Notes: generated by a model not told the origin, from the sequence alone. Positions 1 to 8,001 are shown, counted from the stretch's first letter. The stretch is DNA of 13,186 bases from Gammaproteobacteria bacterium (GCA_017577365.1 PKRJ01000079.1:1-13186); one strand, 5' to 3'. Numbers and translations are program-made.

Positions 1-1315
1 CCCTGAAGCTGATTCCGAGGAGCTGCGCGGCCGCGGTCTTGTTGTAGCGCGTCTGCTCGAGCGCCCGGAGGATCGCGTCGCGCTCGATCTCCTCGAGCTG
101 CGCCTCGAGCGGTCCGCCGTCGGGCCTGGCCGCGGGCGCGGCCGCGCCGGCAACCCGTGCGGCGCCGTCGTCCGCCTGGCGGAGCTGGATGTCCTCGACG
201 TCGATCTCGTCGCCGGAGCAGAGCGTCAGCGCGCGCTCGAGGACGTTCTCGAGCTCCCGGACGTTGCCCGGGAAGCGGTAGCCCAGGAGCGCCGCGCGCG
301 CGCCCGGGGTCAGCCGGGGCACCGGCACGCCCTGCGCCGCCGCGAGCCGCTCGAGGATCCGGTCGGCGAGCAGCAGCACGTCCTCCCCTCGCTCGCGAAG
401 CGGCGGGACGTAGAGCTCGATCACGTTGATCCGGTAATAGAGGTCCTCGCGGAAGCGGCCTTCGGCGACGAGCGCGCCGAGGTCCTTGTGCGTCGCCGAG
501 AGGATGCGCACGTCGACCGGGATCTCGGTCGTACGCCCGATCGGCCGGATCGACTTCTCCTGAATCACGCGCAGCAGCTTGACCTGCATGTGGAGCGGCA
601 GGTCCGCGACCTCGTCGAGGAACAGGGTCCCGCCCTCTGCCGTCTGCACGAGGCCGACCTTGTCGGATACGGCACCCGTGAAGCTGCCTTTCCGATGCCC
701 GAAGAACTCGCTCTCCATGAGCTCGGTCGGGATCGCGCCGCAGTTGATCGGCACGAAAGGCCCGTCGCGGCGCGGCCCGGCCTCGTGGATCATCCGCGCG
801 ACGAGCTCCTTGCCCGTGCCGGACTCACCATAGATATGCACGGGCGCCTGGCTACGCGCGACCTTGCCGATCATCGCCCGCACCCGCTCGATCGCGGGCG
901 ACGTCCCGATCAGCTCCTGCGCCGCGCCCGCGCGCGGAGGCGGGGCGGCCCCTTTGAGCTTCAGCGCCGACGAGACGAGTTTTCTCAGGTCGTTCAAGTC
1001 GAGCGGCTTCGAGACGAAGTCGAACGCGCCGATCTTGAGCGCCCTCACCGCCGCCTCGACGCTGCCGTGCGCGGTGATCACGGCGACGGGCGTGCCGGGC
1101 GCCTCGCGCTGGATCCACTCGACGAGCTCGAGCCCGTCGCCGTCGGGCAGCCGCATGTCGGTCAGACAGAGGTCGAACGGCTCGCGCGACAGCGCGCGTT
1201 TCGCCGACGCGATATCCGGGCACGAGCGCGCCGCGACGTCCATGCGCTCGAGCGTGATCGAGAGCAACTCGCAGAGATCCGGTTCGTCGTCGACGACGAG
1301 TGCGATCGGTTTCAT
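1..1315 (-). CDS. pilR: PilR, sigma-54-dependent response regulator of type IV pilus genes (3' end outside window)
   Basis: Cytoplasmic NtrC-class activator that, once phosphorylated by PilS, drives sigma-54 transcription, classically of the pilin gene pilA. The 438 visible codons hold three modules. The receiver has acidic pocket D9/D10 and likely phosphoacceptor D53 (LTDMRLPDGDG). The AAA+ domain has Walker A GESGTGKE at 163-170, the sigma-54 contact loop GSFTGA at 210-215 and Walker B GGTLFLDE. The C-terminal Fis-type helix-turn-helix is reached (NKTAAAQLLGISFR) and is cut by the window edge; about a dozen residues are probably missing, judged from a usual length near 445. The start is the ATG at 1315, with weak AAGAAG five bases upstream. 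It lies 34 nt after the pilS stop on the same strand, so the two are probably cotranscribed. Naming it PilR rather than another NtrC relative rests on pairing with a six-helix PilS-like kinase and on remembered PilR sequence. Confidence 0.92.
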   Translation of the reverse strand, partial: MKPIALVVDDEPDLCELLSITLERMDVAARSCPDIASAKRALSREPFDLCLTDMRLPDGDGLELVEWIQREAPGTPVAVITAHGSVEAAVRALKIGAFDFVSKPLDLNDLRKLVSSALKLKGAAPPPRAGAAQELIGTSPAIERVRAMIGKVARSQAPVHIYGESGTGKELVARMIHEAGPRRDGPFVPINCGAIPTELMESEFFGHRKGSFTGAVSDKVGLVQTAEGGTLFLDEVADLPLHMQVKLLRVIQEKSIRPIGRTTEIPVDVRILSATHKDLGALVAEGRFREDLYYRINVIELYVPPLRERGEDVLLLADRILERLAAAQGVPVPRLTPGARAALLGYRFPGNVRELENVLERALTLCSGDEIDVEDIQLRQADDGAARVAGAAAPAARPDGGPLEAQLEEIERDAILRALEQTRYNKTAAAQLLGISFR

Positions 1316-1349
1316 CGTGGCTTCTTGGCCCCGCGCGAGCCGCTACCCC

Positions 1350-3035
1350 TCATCCAACGTCGGCCCCCGCCGTAGCGCGCCACCGGTTCGGGTCGGCGAA
1401 AACGATTCGGAACTGGCTGCCCCCCCCGGGCCGCGGCGAGTAGCGTAGCGTAGCGCCGTTGCGCTCGCACAGCTCGCGGCATACGTACAGTCCGAGACCG
1501 GTCCCGCCGGGCTGCCCCGAGAAGAACGGCTCGAAGATCTCATCGACGTGGGCCGGGTCGACGCCGGGCCCGCGGTCCGCGACCTCGAGAAAGGGCCGGC
1601 CGGAGGTCTCGACGACGCCGCACGTGAGCTCCACGGCGATCGCGCCCGCGGTCGCGCTCGCGTACTTGACGGCGTTCTCGCAGAGGTTCCAGACGATCTG
1701 GTGCAGGTGCGTCGGGTCCATCTCGATCTCGACGTCGACGGAGTCGGGCATCAGCGAGACCGAGCCTTCATAGAGCTCCTGCGTCTCGATGAACTCCTGC
1801 ACGAAGCTTCGAATCCACTCGACGAGCATGAGCCGTTCTGGCCGCGTGTGATCCTTCCTAGACAGCGACAGCACGCTCTCGACGATCTGACTGACGCGCG
1901 ATGCGTTCATGCGGATGATCTCGGTCAGGCGTCGGTCCGCGTCCGAGATGCTCTCGGATTCGGCGAGGAGCTGGCTCGCGTGACTCATCGCGCCGATGGG
2001 ATTACGGATCTCGTGCGCGATGCTCGCGGAAAGCCGGCCGAGCGCGGCGAGCTTCATCTGCTGCACGCGCTCGGCGATCAACGACGTGTCCTCGAGAAAG
2101 ATCGCCACGCCGCCGGAGCGGCCCGCGCCGAGCGTCGCGAAATGCGCCTGCACGAGCGTCGTGCCGTCCGCGGAATGAAACGGCCTGTTCGCCTCCGCCG
2201 GCGGCTCGCGGTTTCGCCACGCGCGAAGACGCTCGGCGAGCTCGAACGACAGCGTCCGAAGCGGCATGTCGTCGGTGCGGCCGTCGGCGCCGAGATGCTT
2301 CAACGCCGAAGCGTTGATCAGCCGCACTCGATCCTCGCCGTCGACGACGACGATGCTCTCCCTCAAGTGCTGGATGATGTAGTCGTTGAGCTGGACGAGG
2401 TTGCGGAGGTCGACGCCCCGCTGCTCGGCGAGCGCCTCGGTCTCGACGATACGCCGACCTACGAGAACCACGACCGCGCTGATCAGGAACAGCACGATGC
2501 CGAGCAGCGCTACGGCCACGTACTGATCGGTGGCGGCCTCTCCGGAAAGGTGCGAATAGCCTCGCTCCGCGAGCAACGCGAGCGACGCGACCGCCGCGAA
2601 GAGGAACGCGAGCCGCGGCGGCACGAGCAGCCCGAGCGCGCCGATGGAAACGACCAAGAGCCCGCCGAGGCCGTTCGAGAGTCCGCCGCTCGCGTGGACG
2701 AGCGCGACGACGACGGCGAGATCGGCCGCGAACAGGAACGGCGCTTGACGCTCGACGGGCGGCCGCCGGCGGTGGAGGCACCACATCTCGACGCAGCCGA
2801 CCGCGAGCATCACGATCAGCGCGCGCCACGCGAGCTCCGGCCGGATGTCCCCGACGAGCCTCGGCTCGTCGATCGCGAAGACGCCGATCAAGAGCGCGGC
2901 CGCGATCGCGAGGCGGAAGAGATTCAGAAGCCCAAGGACGCGCCAGCCGAAATCCGCATCGGCCGTGAGCAGCTCTTTGCGGAGCTGAGAGGATTTCGCG
3001 GACTTCTCGGCGGCGGCGGACATGGCTGCGCGCAT
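1350..3035 (-). CDS. pilS: PilS, membrane sensor histidine kinase of the PilSR system
   Basis: Inner-membrane kinase that phosphorylates PilR; in Pseudomonas PilS senses pilin in the membrane. The 561-residue product has six hydrophobic segments at about 36-55, 70-88, 98-114, 120-139, 141-156 and 172-193, the PilS topology. A PAS-like cytoplasmic linker follows at about 215-325. The HisKA motif ASIAHEIRNPIG carries phospho-acceptor H341. The ATPase domain shows the N box (N450, N454), G1 box DRGPG (487-491), F box FEPFF (501-505) and G2 box GTGLG (511-515), so all catalytic motifs are intact. Two nearby starts are possible, ATG at 3035 and ATG at 3023 (MSAAAEK); neither has a clear Shine-Dalgarno, and the second sits 10 nt after a possible -10 element. 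pilR follows after 34 nt. The gene is divergent from sucC. Confidence 0.92.
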   Translation of the reverse strand: MRAAMSAAAEKSAKSSQLRKELLTADADFGWRVLGLLNLFRLAIAAALLIGVFAIDEPRLVGDIRPELAWRALIVMLAVGCVEMWCLHRRRPPVERQAPFLFAADLAVVVALVHASGGLSNGLGGLLVVSIGALGLLVPPRLAFLFAAVASLALLAERGYSHLSGEAATDQYVAVALLGIVLFLISAVVVLVGRRIVETEALAEQRGVDLRNLVQLNDYIIQHLRESIVVVDGEDRVRLINASALKHLGADGRTDDMPLRTLSFELAERLRAWRNREPPAEANRPFHSADGTTLVQAHFATLGAGRSGGVAIFLEDTSLIAERVQQMKLAALGRLSASIAHEIRNPIGAMSHASQLLAESESISDADRRLTEIIRMNASRVSQIVESVLSLSRKDHTRPERLMLVEWIRSFVQEFIETQELYEGSVSLMPDSVDVEIEMDPTHLHQIVWNLCENAVKYASATAGAIAVELTCGVVETSGRPFLEVADRGPGVDPAHVDEIFEPFFSGQPGGTGLGLYVCRELCERNGATLRYSPRPGGGSQFRIVFADPNRWRATAGADVG

Positions 3036-3039
3036 CTTA
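3034..3039 (-). promoter_or_regulatory. Candidate -10 element for pilSR
   Basis: On the minus strand the hexamer TAAGAT (4 of 6 matches to TATAAT) lies immediately upstream of the pilS start region, overlapping the ATG at 3035 and 10 nt before the ATG at 3023. If used, transcription would begin near the second ATG, giving a leaderless or nearly leaderless message and favouring the shorter PilS. No convincing -35 hexamer was seen, so this is weak. Confidence 0.22.
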
Positions 3040-3153
3040 ACCGAACGCTGCGGTTTTCTTGCGTGAACCGGGTGGCCGCGAACGCGGTTCTGTGACGCGT
3101 TTCGAGCGGTCTGCCGTGCCGGCGGTCACGCGAGCCGAACGAACCGTGCTGCC

Positions 3154-3183
3154 TTTACGAGTTCGCGGGCTTTCGTGGACAAT
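3154..3183 (+). promoter_or_regulatory. Candidate sigma-70 promoter for sucCD
   Basis: TTTACG at 3154-3159 (4 of 6 to TTGACA) and GACAAT at 3178-3183 (4 of 6 to TATAAT) are separated by 18 bp, with the predicted start of transcription near 3190. This leaves about a 60-nt leader before sucC at 3250. The region is an intergenic gap between divergent genes, where a promoter is expected. The -10 and the bases after it (GACAATAGCCGTC) closely resemble those just before nadE. Confidence 0.45.
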
Positions 3184-3249
3184 AGCCGTCCCGCATGCGC
3201 GCCGTGTCCTTCGGCCGCGTTCAAGGAAGACATCGAAAGACGCAATCTC

Positions 3250-4419
3250 ATGAATCTCCACGAATATCAGTCCAAGGCGCTGTTCGCCGAGTACGGCATC
3301 CCGATCCCGAAAGGGCGCGTCGCGGCGAGCGAGAAAGAAGCTTGTGAGGCGGCCGAGGCGCTCGGCGGCAACTTGTGGGTCGTCAAGGCCCAGGTCCATG
3401 CCGGCGGCCGCGGCAAGGCGGGCGGTGTGAAGCTCGCAAGAACGATCGACGAGGTGGCGCTGCACGCGAAGGCGATGCTCGGGACGCGGCTCGTCACGCA
3501 TCAGAGCGGGCCGGAGGGCTTGCCGGTCGATCGCGTCTATATCGAATCGGGCTCGGATATCGCGCGCGAGCTCTACTTGAGCCTGCTCGTCGACCGCTCG
3601 GTCGGGCGCGTCGCGATCATGGCCTCCGCCGCGGGCGGCATGGATATCGAGGAGGTCGCGGCGAAGACGCCGGAGAAGATCTTCACGGTGCACATCCATC
3701 CCGCCGCGGGCCTGCAACCGTACCAGACGCGGCGCATCGGCTTCGGCCTCGGGCTCGACGCGAGCCAGCAGAAGGAGCTCCATCAGATCCTGACGAAGCT
3801 CGTGCAGCTCTTCCACGACTGCGACGCGAGCCTCGTCGAGATCAATCCGCTGATCGTCACCGGCGACGGGAAGATCGTCGCGCTCGACGCGAAGATCAAC
3901 GTCGAGGACAACGCGCTGTTCCGTCAGCAGCGCCTCGCGGGGATGCGCGACGTCGCGCAGGAGGACGAAAGGGAGCGCCGCGCGCACGAGCACGACCTCA
4001 ACTACGTCTCGCTCGACGGGAATATCGCGTGCATGGTCAACGGCGCGGGGCTCGCGATGGCGACGATGGACCTCATCAAGCTCCACGGCGGCGAGCCCGC
4101 GAACTTCCTCGACGTCGGCGGCGGCGCGACGGCCGAGCGCGTCAAGGAAGCCTTCAACATCATTCTCACGAACAAGAAGGTCAAGGCGATTCTCGTGAAC
4201 ATTTTCGGCGGCATCGTGCGCTGCGATCTGATCGCGGAAGGCGTGATCGCGGCGGTGAAGGGCGCGCGGGTCGAGGTGCCGGTCGTCGTCCGGCTCGAAG
4301 GCACGAACGTCGAGAAGGGCAGGCAGATGCTGGCCGAGAGCGGCTTGTCGATCGTGCCGGCCGAGGACTTGAAGGACGCGGCGTCGAAGGTCGTTGCGCT
4401 CGCGGGAGGTGCGGCATGA
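3250..4419 (+). CDS. sucC: Succinyl-CoA synthetase (ADP/GDP-forming), beta subunit
   Basis: Beta subunit of the TCA-cycle enzyme that converts succinyl-CoA, phosphate and ADP or GDP to succinate, CoA and ATP or GTP in the cytoplasm, working with SucD. The 389-residue length matches E. coli SucC (388). An N-terminal ATP-grasp fold is visible with HAGGRGKAGG at 50-59; the metal/nucleotide-site residues E197, N199 (EINPL) and D213 fall at the same numbers as in E. coli. The C-terminal half carries GGIVRCD at 320-326, at the subunit interface near the phospho-histidine site. The ATG at 3250 gives the family-typical start MNLHEYQSK; the frame stays open upstream to a GTG at 3175, but that would add 25 unconserved residues. 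A weak purine stretch (GAAAGA, 3235-3240) precedes the start. The stop overlaps the sucD start as ATGA, implying translational coupling and balanced subunits. Confidence 0.97.
   Translation: MNLHEYQSKALFAEYGIPIPKGRVAASEKEACEAAEALGGNLWVVKAQVHAGGRGKAGGVKLARTIDEVALHAKAMLGTRLVTHQSGPEGLPVDRVYIESGSDIARELYLSLLVDRSVGRVAIMASAAGGMDIEEVAAKTPEKIFTVHIHPAAGLQPYQTRRIGFGLGLDASQQKELHQILTKLVQLFHDCDASLVEINPLIVTGDGKIVALDAKINVEDNALFRQQRLAGMRDVAQEDERERRAHEHDLNYVSLDGNIACMVNGAGLAMATMDLIKLHGGEPANFLDVGGGATAERVKEAFNIILTNKKVKAILVNIFGGIVRCDLIAEGVIAAVKGARVEVPVVVRLEGTNVEKGRQMLAESGLSIVPAEDLKDAASKVVALAGGAA
4405..4410 (+). promoter_or_regulatory. Shine-Dalgarno of sucD inside sucC
   Basis: GGAGGT ends five bases before the sucD ATG at 4416 and lies within the last codons of sucC. 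It is the strongest ribosome-binding site in the window and fixes the sucD start. Confidence 0.8.
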
Positions 4420-5285
4420 GCATCCTCGTCGGCAAGGACACGAAGGTCATCTGCCAGGGCATCACGGGCCGGCAGGGCACGTTCCACACGCAGCAGTGCC
4501 TCGAGTACGGCACGAAGGTCGTCGGCGGCGTGACGCCGGGCCGCGGCGGCAGCGAGCATCTCGGGCTTCCGGTCTTCGACACGGTCCGCGAGGCGGTGCG
4601 CGAGACCGGCGCGACGGCGAGCATGATCTATGTGCCCGCGCCGTTCGCCGCGGACGCGATTCTGGAGGCGGCAGACGCCGGCATCGAGCTCATCGTGTGC
4701 ATCACCGAGGGCGTGCCGGTGCTCGACATGGTGCGCGTCAAAGAGGTGCTCCGCGACTACGACTGCCGGCTGATCGGTCCGAATTGCCCCGGCATCATCA
4801 CGCCGGGCGAATGCAAGATCGGCATCATGCCGGGCCCGATCCACAAGCCGGGCTCGATCGGCATCGTGTCGCGCTCGGGCACGCTGACGTACGAGGCGGT
4901 CAATCAGACGACGCAGCGGGGCCTCGGCCAGACGACGTGCGTCGGCATCGGCGGCGACCCGGTCCGCGGCATGAACTTCATCGACTGTCTCGAGCTGTTC
5001 GAAGCCGATCCGGCGACGCGCGGCATCGTGATGATCGGCGAGATCGGTGGCACCGACGAGGAGGCCGCGGCCGAGTACATCGCCGCGCACGTGACGAAGC
5101 CGGTCGTGGCGTACATCGCGGGCGTCACGGCGCCGCCCGGCAAACGCATGGGTCATGCCGGCGCGATCATCTCCGGCGGCAAGGGCACGGCGACGGAGAA
5201 ATACGCCGCGCTCGAGCGGGCCGGCGTGATCACGGTGCGGTCTCTTGCCGATCTCGGACAGGCGATGGCCGACGCGCTCGCGTGA
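4416..5285 (+). CDS. sucD: Succinyl-CoA synthetase, alpha subunit
   Basis: Alpha subunit of succinyl-CoA synthetase; it binds CoA and carries the histidine phosphorylated during catalysis. The 289 residues match the E. coli length exactly. The N-terminal Rossmann-type CoA-binding domain has GITGRQG at 15-21; the ligase domain contains the active-site loop GHAGAIISGG with H247 (His246 in the E. coli enzyme, numbered without Met) and the conserved GPNCPGIITP segment. The start codon overlaps the sucC stop by ATGA and has a strong Shine-Dalgarno. The pair is detached from the sdh-sucAB genes that accompany it in E. coli. nadE begins 15 nt after the stop. Confidence 0.97.
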   Translation: MSILVGKDTKVICQGITGRQGTFHTQQCLEYGTKVVGGVTPGRGGSEHLGLPVFDTVREAVRETGATASMIYVPAPFAADAILEAADAGIELIVCITEGVPVLDMVRVKEVLRDYDCRLIGPNCPGIITPGECKIGIMPGPIHKPGSIGIVSRSGTLTYEAVNQTTQRGLGQTTCVGIGGDPVRGMNFIDCLELFEADPATRGIVMIGEIGGTDEEAAAEYIAAHVTKPVVAYIAGVTAPPGKRMGHAGAIISGGKGTATEKYAALERAGVITVRSLADLGQAMADALA

Positions 5286-5291
5286 GACAAT
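5286..5291 (+). promoter_or_regulatory. Possible -10 element directly before nadE
   Basis: GACAAT starts one base after the sucD stop and is followed by nine bases and then the nadE ATG. There is no Shine-Dalgarno in the 15-nt gap. The bases GACAATAGCGTC nearly repeat the putative sucC -10 region. A start of transcription 7-10 nt after the hexamer would fall on or next to the ATG, giving a leaderless nadE message in addition to readthrough from sucCD. No -35 hexamer is evident at 17-18 bp, which weakens the call. Confidence 0.3.
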
Positions 5292-5300
5292 AGCGTCGGC

Positions 5301-6908
5301 ATGAGGATCGCGCTCGCGCAGCTCAATACCCGCGTCGGCGGCATCGACGAGAACACCAGGAAGGTGCTCGATGCCGCGACGCGGGCCCGCGACGAGCTGG
5401 GCGCCGAGCTGATCCTGTTTCCCGAGCTGACGCTCTCGGGTTACCCGCCGGAAGATCTGCTGCTGCACCGCGGGCTGCGGAACCGCGTCGAGGCCGCGTT
5501 CGAGCGCGTGCGCACGAACGTCGCGGGCATCGGCGTCGTGCTCGGTTTTCCCGAGTATCAGGGCGAGTTCATCTACAACTCGGCCGCGTTGCTCGTGAAC
5601 GGCGAGATCGTCGCGAAGCACCGCAAGCGCTCTCTGCCGAATTACGGCGTCTTCGACGAGAAGCGCTACTTCCAGCCGGGCATGCACTCGACCGTCGCGG
5701 CCTTCGGCGGCCTCAACGTCGGGCTGCTGATCTGCGAGGACGCGTGGAACCCCGAGCCTGCACGCTCCGCGGTCGATGCGGGCGCGAACCTGCTCGTCGT
5801 GATCAACGGCTCGCCGTACCACGCGCAGCAGCCCGACGTGCGCGAGGCGACGCTCGCGAAGCGAGCACGCGAGAACCAGGTCCCGATCGTCTACCTGAAT
5901 CTCGTCGGCGGCCAGGATGAGCTCGTCTTCGACGGCGGATCGTTCGCGGTCGACGCTTCCGGCGAGATCGTGTTCCGCGCGCCGCATTTCGAGGAAGGGC
6001 TGTTCGCGGTCGACGTCGACGTCGAGAACGGCGTGCCCGTCGTGCGGCCGGGGACGATCGTCGCGCGGCCGTCGCCCGAGGCGAGCATCTATTCCGCGCT
6101 CGTGCTCGGTACCCGCGATTACGTCGAGAAGAACGGCTTCAAGGGCGTGGTGCTCGGGCTCTCCGGCGGCGTCGATTCGGCGTTGACCCTCGCGATCGCG
6201 GTCGACGCGCTCGGCGCGGATCGCGTTCACGCGGTCATGATGCCGTCGCGGTTCACGTCCGAGATGAGCCTGACCGACGCGGCGGAGCAGGCGCGCATGC
6301 TCGGCGTGCGCTATGACGTGATCTCGATCGAGCCGCTCTTCGAGGCGGCGCTCGGCGCGCTCCAGCCCGTCTTCGGCGGGCTTCCGCCGGACACGACCGA
6401 GGAGAACATCCAGTCGCGCTGCCGCGGGCTTTTGCTGATGGCGCTCTCGAACAAGCTCGGCGAGATGCTGCTCTCGACCGGGAACAAGAGCGAGATGGCC
6501 GTCGGCTACGCGACGCTATACGGCGATATGTGCGGCGGATTCGCGCCGCTCAAGGACTGCAGCAAGACGCTCGTCTATCGACTCGCGCGTTACAGGAACT
6601 CGCTTTCGCCCGTGATCCCGCAGCGCACGATCGACCGCGAGCCGAGCGCCGAGCTTCGCGCGAATCAGAAGGATACCGATTCGCTCCCGCCCTACGGCGT
6701 GCTCGACCCGATCCTCGAGGCCTTCATCGAGAAGGACTACTCGGTCGAGCAGATCACCGAGCTCGGCTTCGACCGCGACACGGTCGTCCGCGTGCTGCAG
6801 ATGGTGAAGCGCGCGGAATACAAGCGCAGGCAGGCCCCGCCCGGCGTGCGCGTCAGCAGCCGCGCATTCGGCCGCGACTGGCGCTATCCGATCACGTCGG
6901 CTTACTGA
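5301..6908 (+). CDS. nadE: Glutamine-dependent NAD+ synthetase
   Basis: Catalyses the last step of NAD biosynthesis, amidating deamido-NAD+ with ATP and glutamine-derived ammonia in the cytoplasm. The 535-residue two-domain form is seen. An N-terminal nitrilase-like glutaminase carries the triad E42 (LFPELTLSGYPPEDL), K109 (HRKRSLPNYGVFDE) and C145 (LLICEDAWN). The C-terminal adenylating synthetase has the P-loop SGGVDS at 288-293 and the downstream STGNKSEMAVGYATLYGD segment. All three triad residues are present, so it should use glutamine, unlike the short ammonia-dependent NadE of E. coli. The ATG at 5301 gives the usual MRIALAQLN opening; no Shine-Dalgarno is visible, so translation may depend on coupling to sucD or on a leaderless transcript. 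It faces bamD across a convergent spacer. Confidence 0.96.
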   Translation: MRIALAQLNTRVGGIDENTRKVLDAATRARDELGAELILFPELTLSGYPPEDLLLHRGLRNRVEAAFERVRTNVAGIGVVLGFPEYQGEFIYNSAALLVNGEIVAKHRKRSLPNYGVFDEKRYFQPGMHSTVAAFGGLNVGLLICEDAWNPEPARSAVDAGANLLVVINGSPYHAQQPDVREATLAKRARENQVPIVYLNLVGGQDELVFDGGSFAVDASGEIVFRAPHFEEGLFAVDVDVENGVPVVRPGTIVARPSPEASIYSALVLGTRDYVEKNGFKGVVLGLSGGVDSALTLAIAVDALGADRVHAVMMPSRFTSEMSLTDAAEQARMLGVRYDVISIEPLFEAALGALQPVFGGLPPDTTEENIQSRCRGLLLMALSNKLGEMLLSTGNKSEMAVGYATLYGDMCGGFAPLKDCSKTLVYRLARYRNSLSPVIPQRTIDREPSAELRANQKDTDSLPPYGVLDPILEAFIEKDYSVEQITELGFDRDTVVRVLQMVKRAEYKRRQAPPGVRVSSRAFGRDWRYPITSAY

Positions 6909-7190
6909 TCGAGCCCTGGTGCGTGGTCGGGCACGCGCGTCGCCTTTCGCGTCGTCGATCGAAGATTCTCTGCTCGAGACTTTCTTGGAAAGAAGATGTC
7001 TTGTCCTTCGGCAGGCTACGGATCGGCAACCGGCCGCTTTCGATTGTGGCTTAGGCTGCAGCGTTCGTTGCCGCCTTCACCGGGGTCGGGCTCGTCGTGA
7101 AGATTTTCGTTTCGACGATCTGAGCGGCGAACGATTCGGATCCGCGCGCGATAGCTGGCTCGTCGGAGGCCGCCGCGCCACGAGCCTGGC
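6909..7190. other. Convergent spacer between nadE and bamD, no gene recognised
   Basis: This 282-bp gap separates two converging genes. I see no credible ORF, RNA gene or stem followed by a T-run. The stretch 6961-7020 is about 48% G+C by count, well below the flanking genes. It contains a short hairpin, CTTTC-ttg-GAAAG (6980-6992), followed by AAGA-tg-TCTT (6993-7002). The octamer GAGCCTGG is repeated at about 7182 and 7197 around the bamD stop. Function unknown. Confidence 0.5.
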
Positions 7191-7961
7191 TCAATCGAGC
7201 CTGGTGCGCTGCGCGTCGGCGCCGAAGTTGAGCTCGAGCACGCGCGCGGCGTCGGCGGCGAGGTCGTGCATCCCCATCCGCTCGTACGCCTCGATCATGA
7301 TCTCGAGGCTTTCCTCGAGCTGAGGCGCGCCGGGGAAATGCTCGACCGCGTATTCCGCGCGTCGAGCGGCCGCGACGTACGCGCCGCGCCGAAGGTAATA
7401 ACGCGCGACGTGATTCTCGTACTCGGCGAGGCGGTTCCGTAAGTAGACCATGCGCTTGTGCGCGTCCTCCGCGTACTCGCTGTTCGGGAACCGCCGCAAG
7501 AGCTCCTGGAACATCTGGTAGGACCTCATCGAATCCTTCGGCGGACGCGCCGACAGGTCGACCTTGAACAGCCGCTCGAGAAAGTTCGGGCTCTTGTCGA
7601 AATACACGAGGCCGCGCATGTAAAGCGTGTAGTCGACGCGCGGGTGCGTCGGATTCTCGCGCTCGAACTCCTCCGCGGCTGCAATCGCCTCCTCGAAAAG
7701 CCGTGCCTTGTAGTACGCGTAGATGATGTCGAGCTGCGCTTGCCGCGTGACGTTACTGAACGGGTACGTCGCTTCGAGCTGCAGGAAATACTGGATCGCG
7801 CCCTGGTAGTTGCCGGCGTTCAGCATGTTGCTGCCACGCTCGTAGAGCAGCTCGGGGCCGGCGTTCTGGATGACGTCGTCGCGTCCGCAGGCCGCGAGCC
7901 AAAGCGCGGCGACCGCGATCAGAATCGTTTTCGTCGTCGAGCGCACCTTCGCAATATCCAC
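7191..7961 (-). CDS. bamD: BamD, outer-membrane protein assembly lipoprotein
   Basis: Periplasm-facing lipoprotein of the Bam complex that, with BamA, folds beta-barrel proteins into the outer membrane (formerly ComL/YfiO). The product is 256 residues, against 245 in E. coli. Residues 1-24 form a lipoprotein signal peptide: a basic start, hydrophobic TILIAVAALWL and lipobox LAAC with lipidated C25. Gly follows the Cys, so there is no inner-membrane retention Asp. The rest is helical TPR-type repeats: YERGSNMLNAGNYQGAI (40-56), AYYKARLFEEAIAAAEEF (82-99), YLRRGAYVAAARRAEYAV (189-206) and a final repeat to about 240. The start used is GTG at 7961; a second GTG at codon 6 would give a shorter, equally plausible signal peptide, and neither has a clear Shine-Dalgarno. 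It is divergent from rluD, the common arrangement in gammaproteobacteria. Confidence 0.95.
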   Translation of the reverse strand: MDIAKVRSTTKTILIAVAALWLAACGRDDVIQNAGPELLYERGSNMLNAGNYQGAIQYFLQLEATYPFSNVTRQAQLDIIYAYYKARLFEEAIAAAEEFERENPTHPRVDYTLYMRGLVYFDKSPNFLERLFKVDLSARPPKDSMRSYQMFQELLRRFPNSEYAEDAHKRMVYLRNRLAEYENHVARYYLRRGAYVAAARRAEYAVEHFPGAPQLEESLEIMIEAYERMGMHDLAADAARVLELNFGADAQRTRLD

Positions 7962-7995
7962 TCGTATACGGCCGGCCCTGTCGCCGGGACAGCGG

Positions 7996-8001
7996 ATTGT
8001 A
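7996..8001 (-). promoter_or_regulatory. Candidate -10 element for bamD
   Basis: On the minus strand TACAAT (5 of 6 to TATAAT) lies about 35 nt upstream of the bamD GTG. No good -35 hexamer was found at 16-18 bp. The predicted leader would include the small stem CTGTC-gccgg-GACAG (7978-7992). Confidence 0.35.

Noticed and set aside
488..3095. Plus-strand open frames of 295 and 515 codons across pilR and pilS.
   Set aside because: Arg/Asp-rich composition artefacts; the minus strand encodes intact PilR and PilS motifs.
3175..3249. A 25-residue N-terminal extension of SucC from a GTG at 3175.
   Set aside because: It overlaps the candidate promoter, and the ATG at 3250 gives the conserved start, the right length and E. 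coli-equivalent residue numbers.
4002..6230. A 742-codon minus-strand frame opposite sucC, sucD and nadE.
   Set aside because: No family resemblance, while the plus strand encodes three complete enzymes with intact active sites.
6919..7323. A 134-codon plus-strand frame through the nadE-bamD gap.
   Set aside because: No recognisable motif, no ribosome site, and its second half is antisense to bamD.
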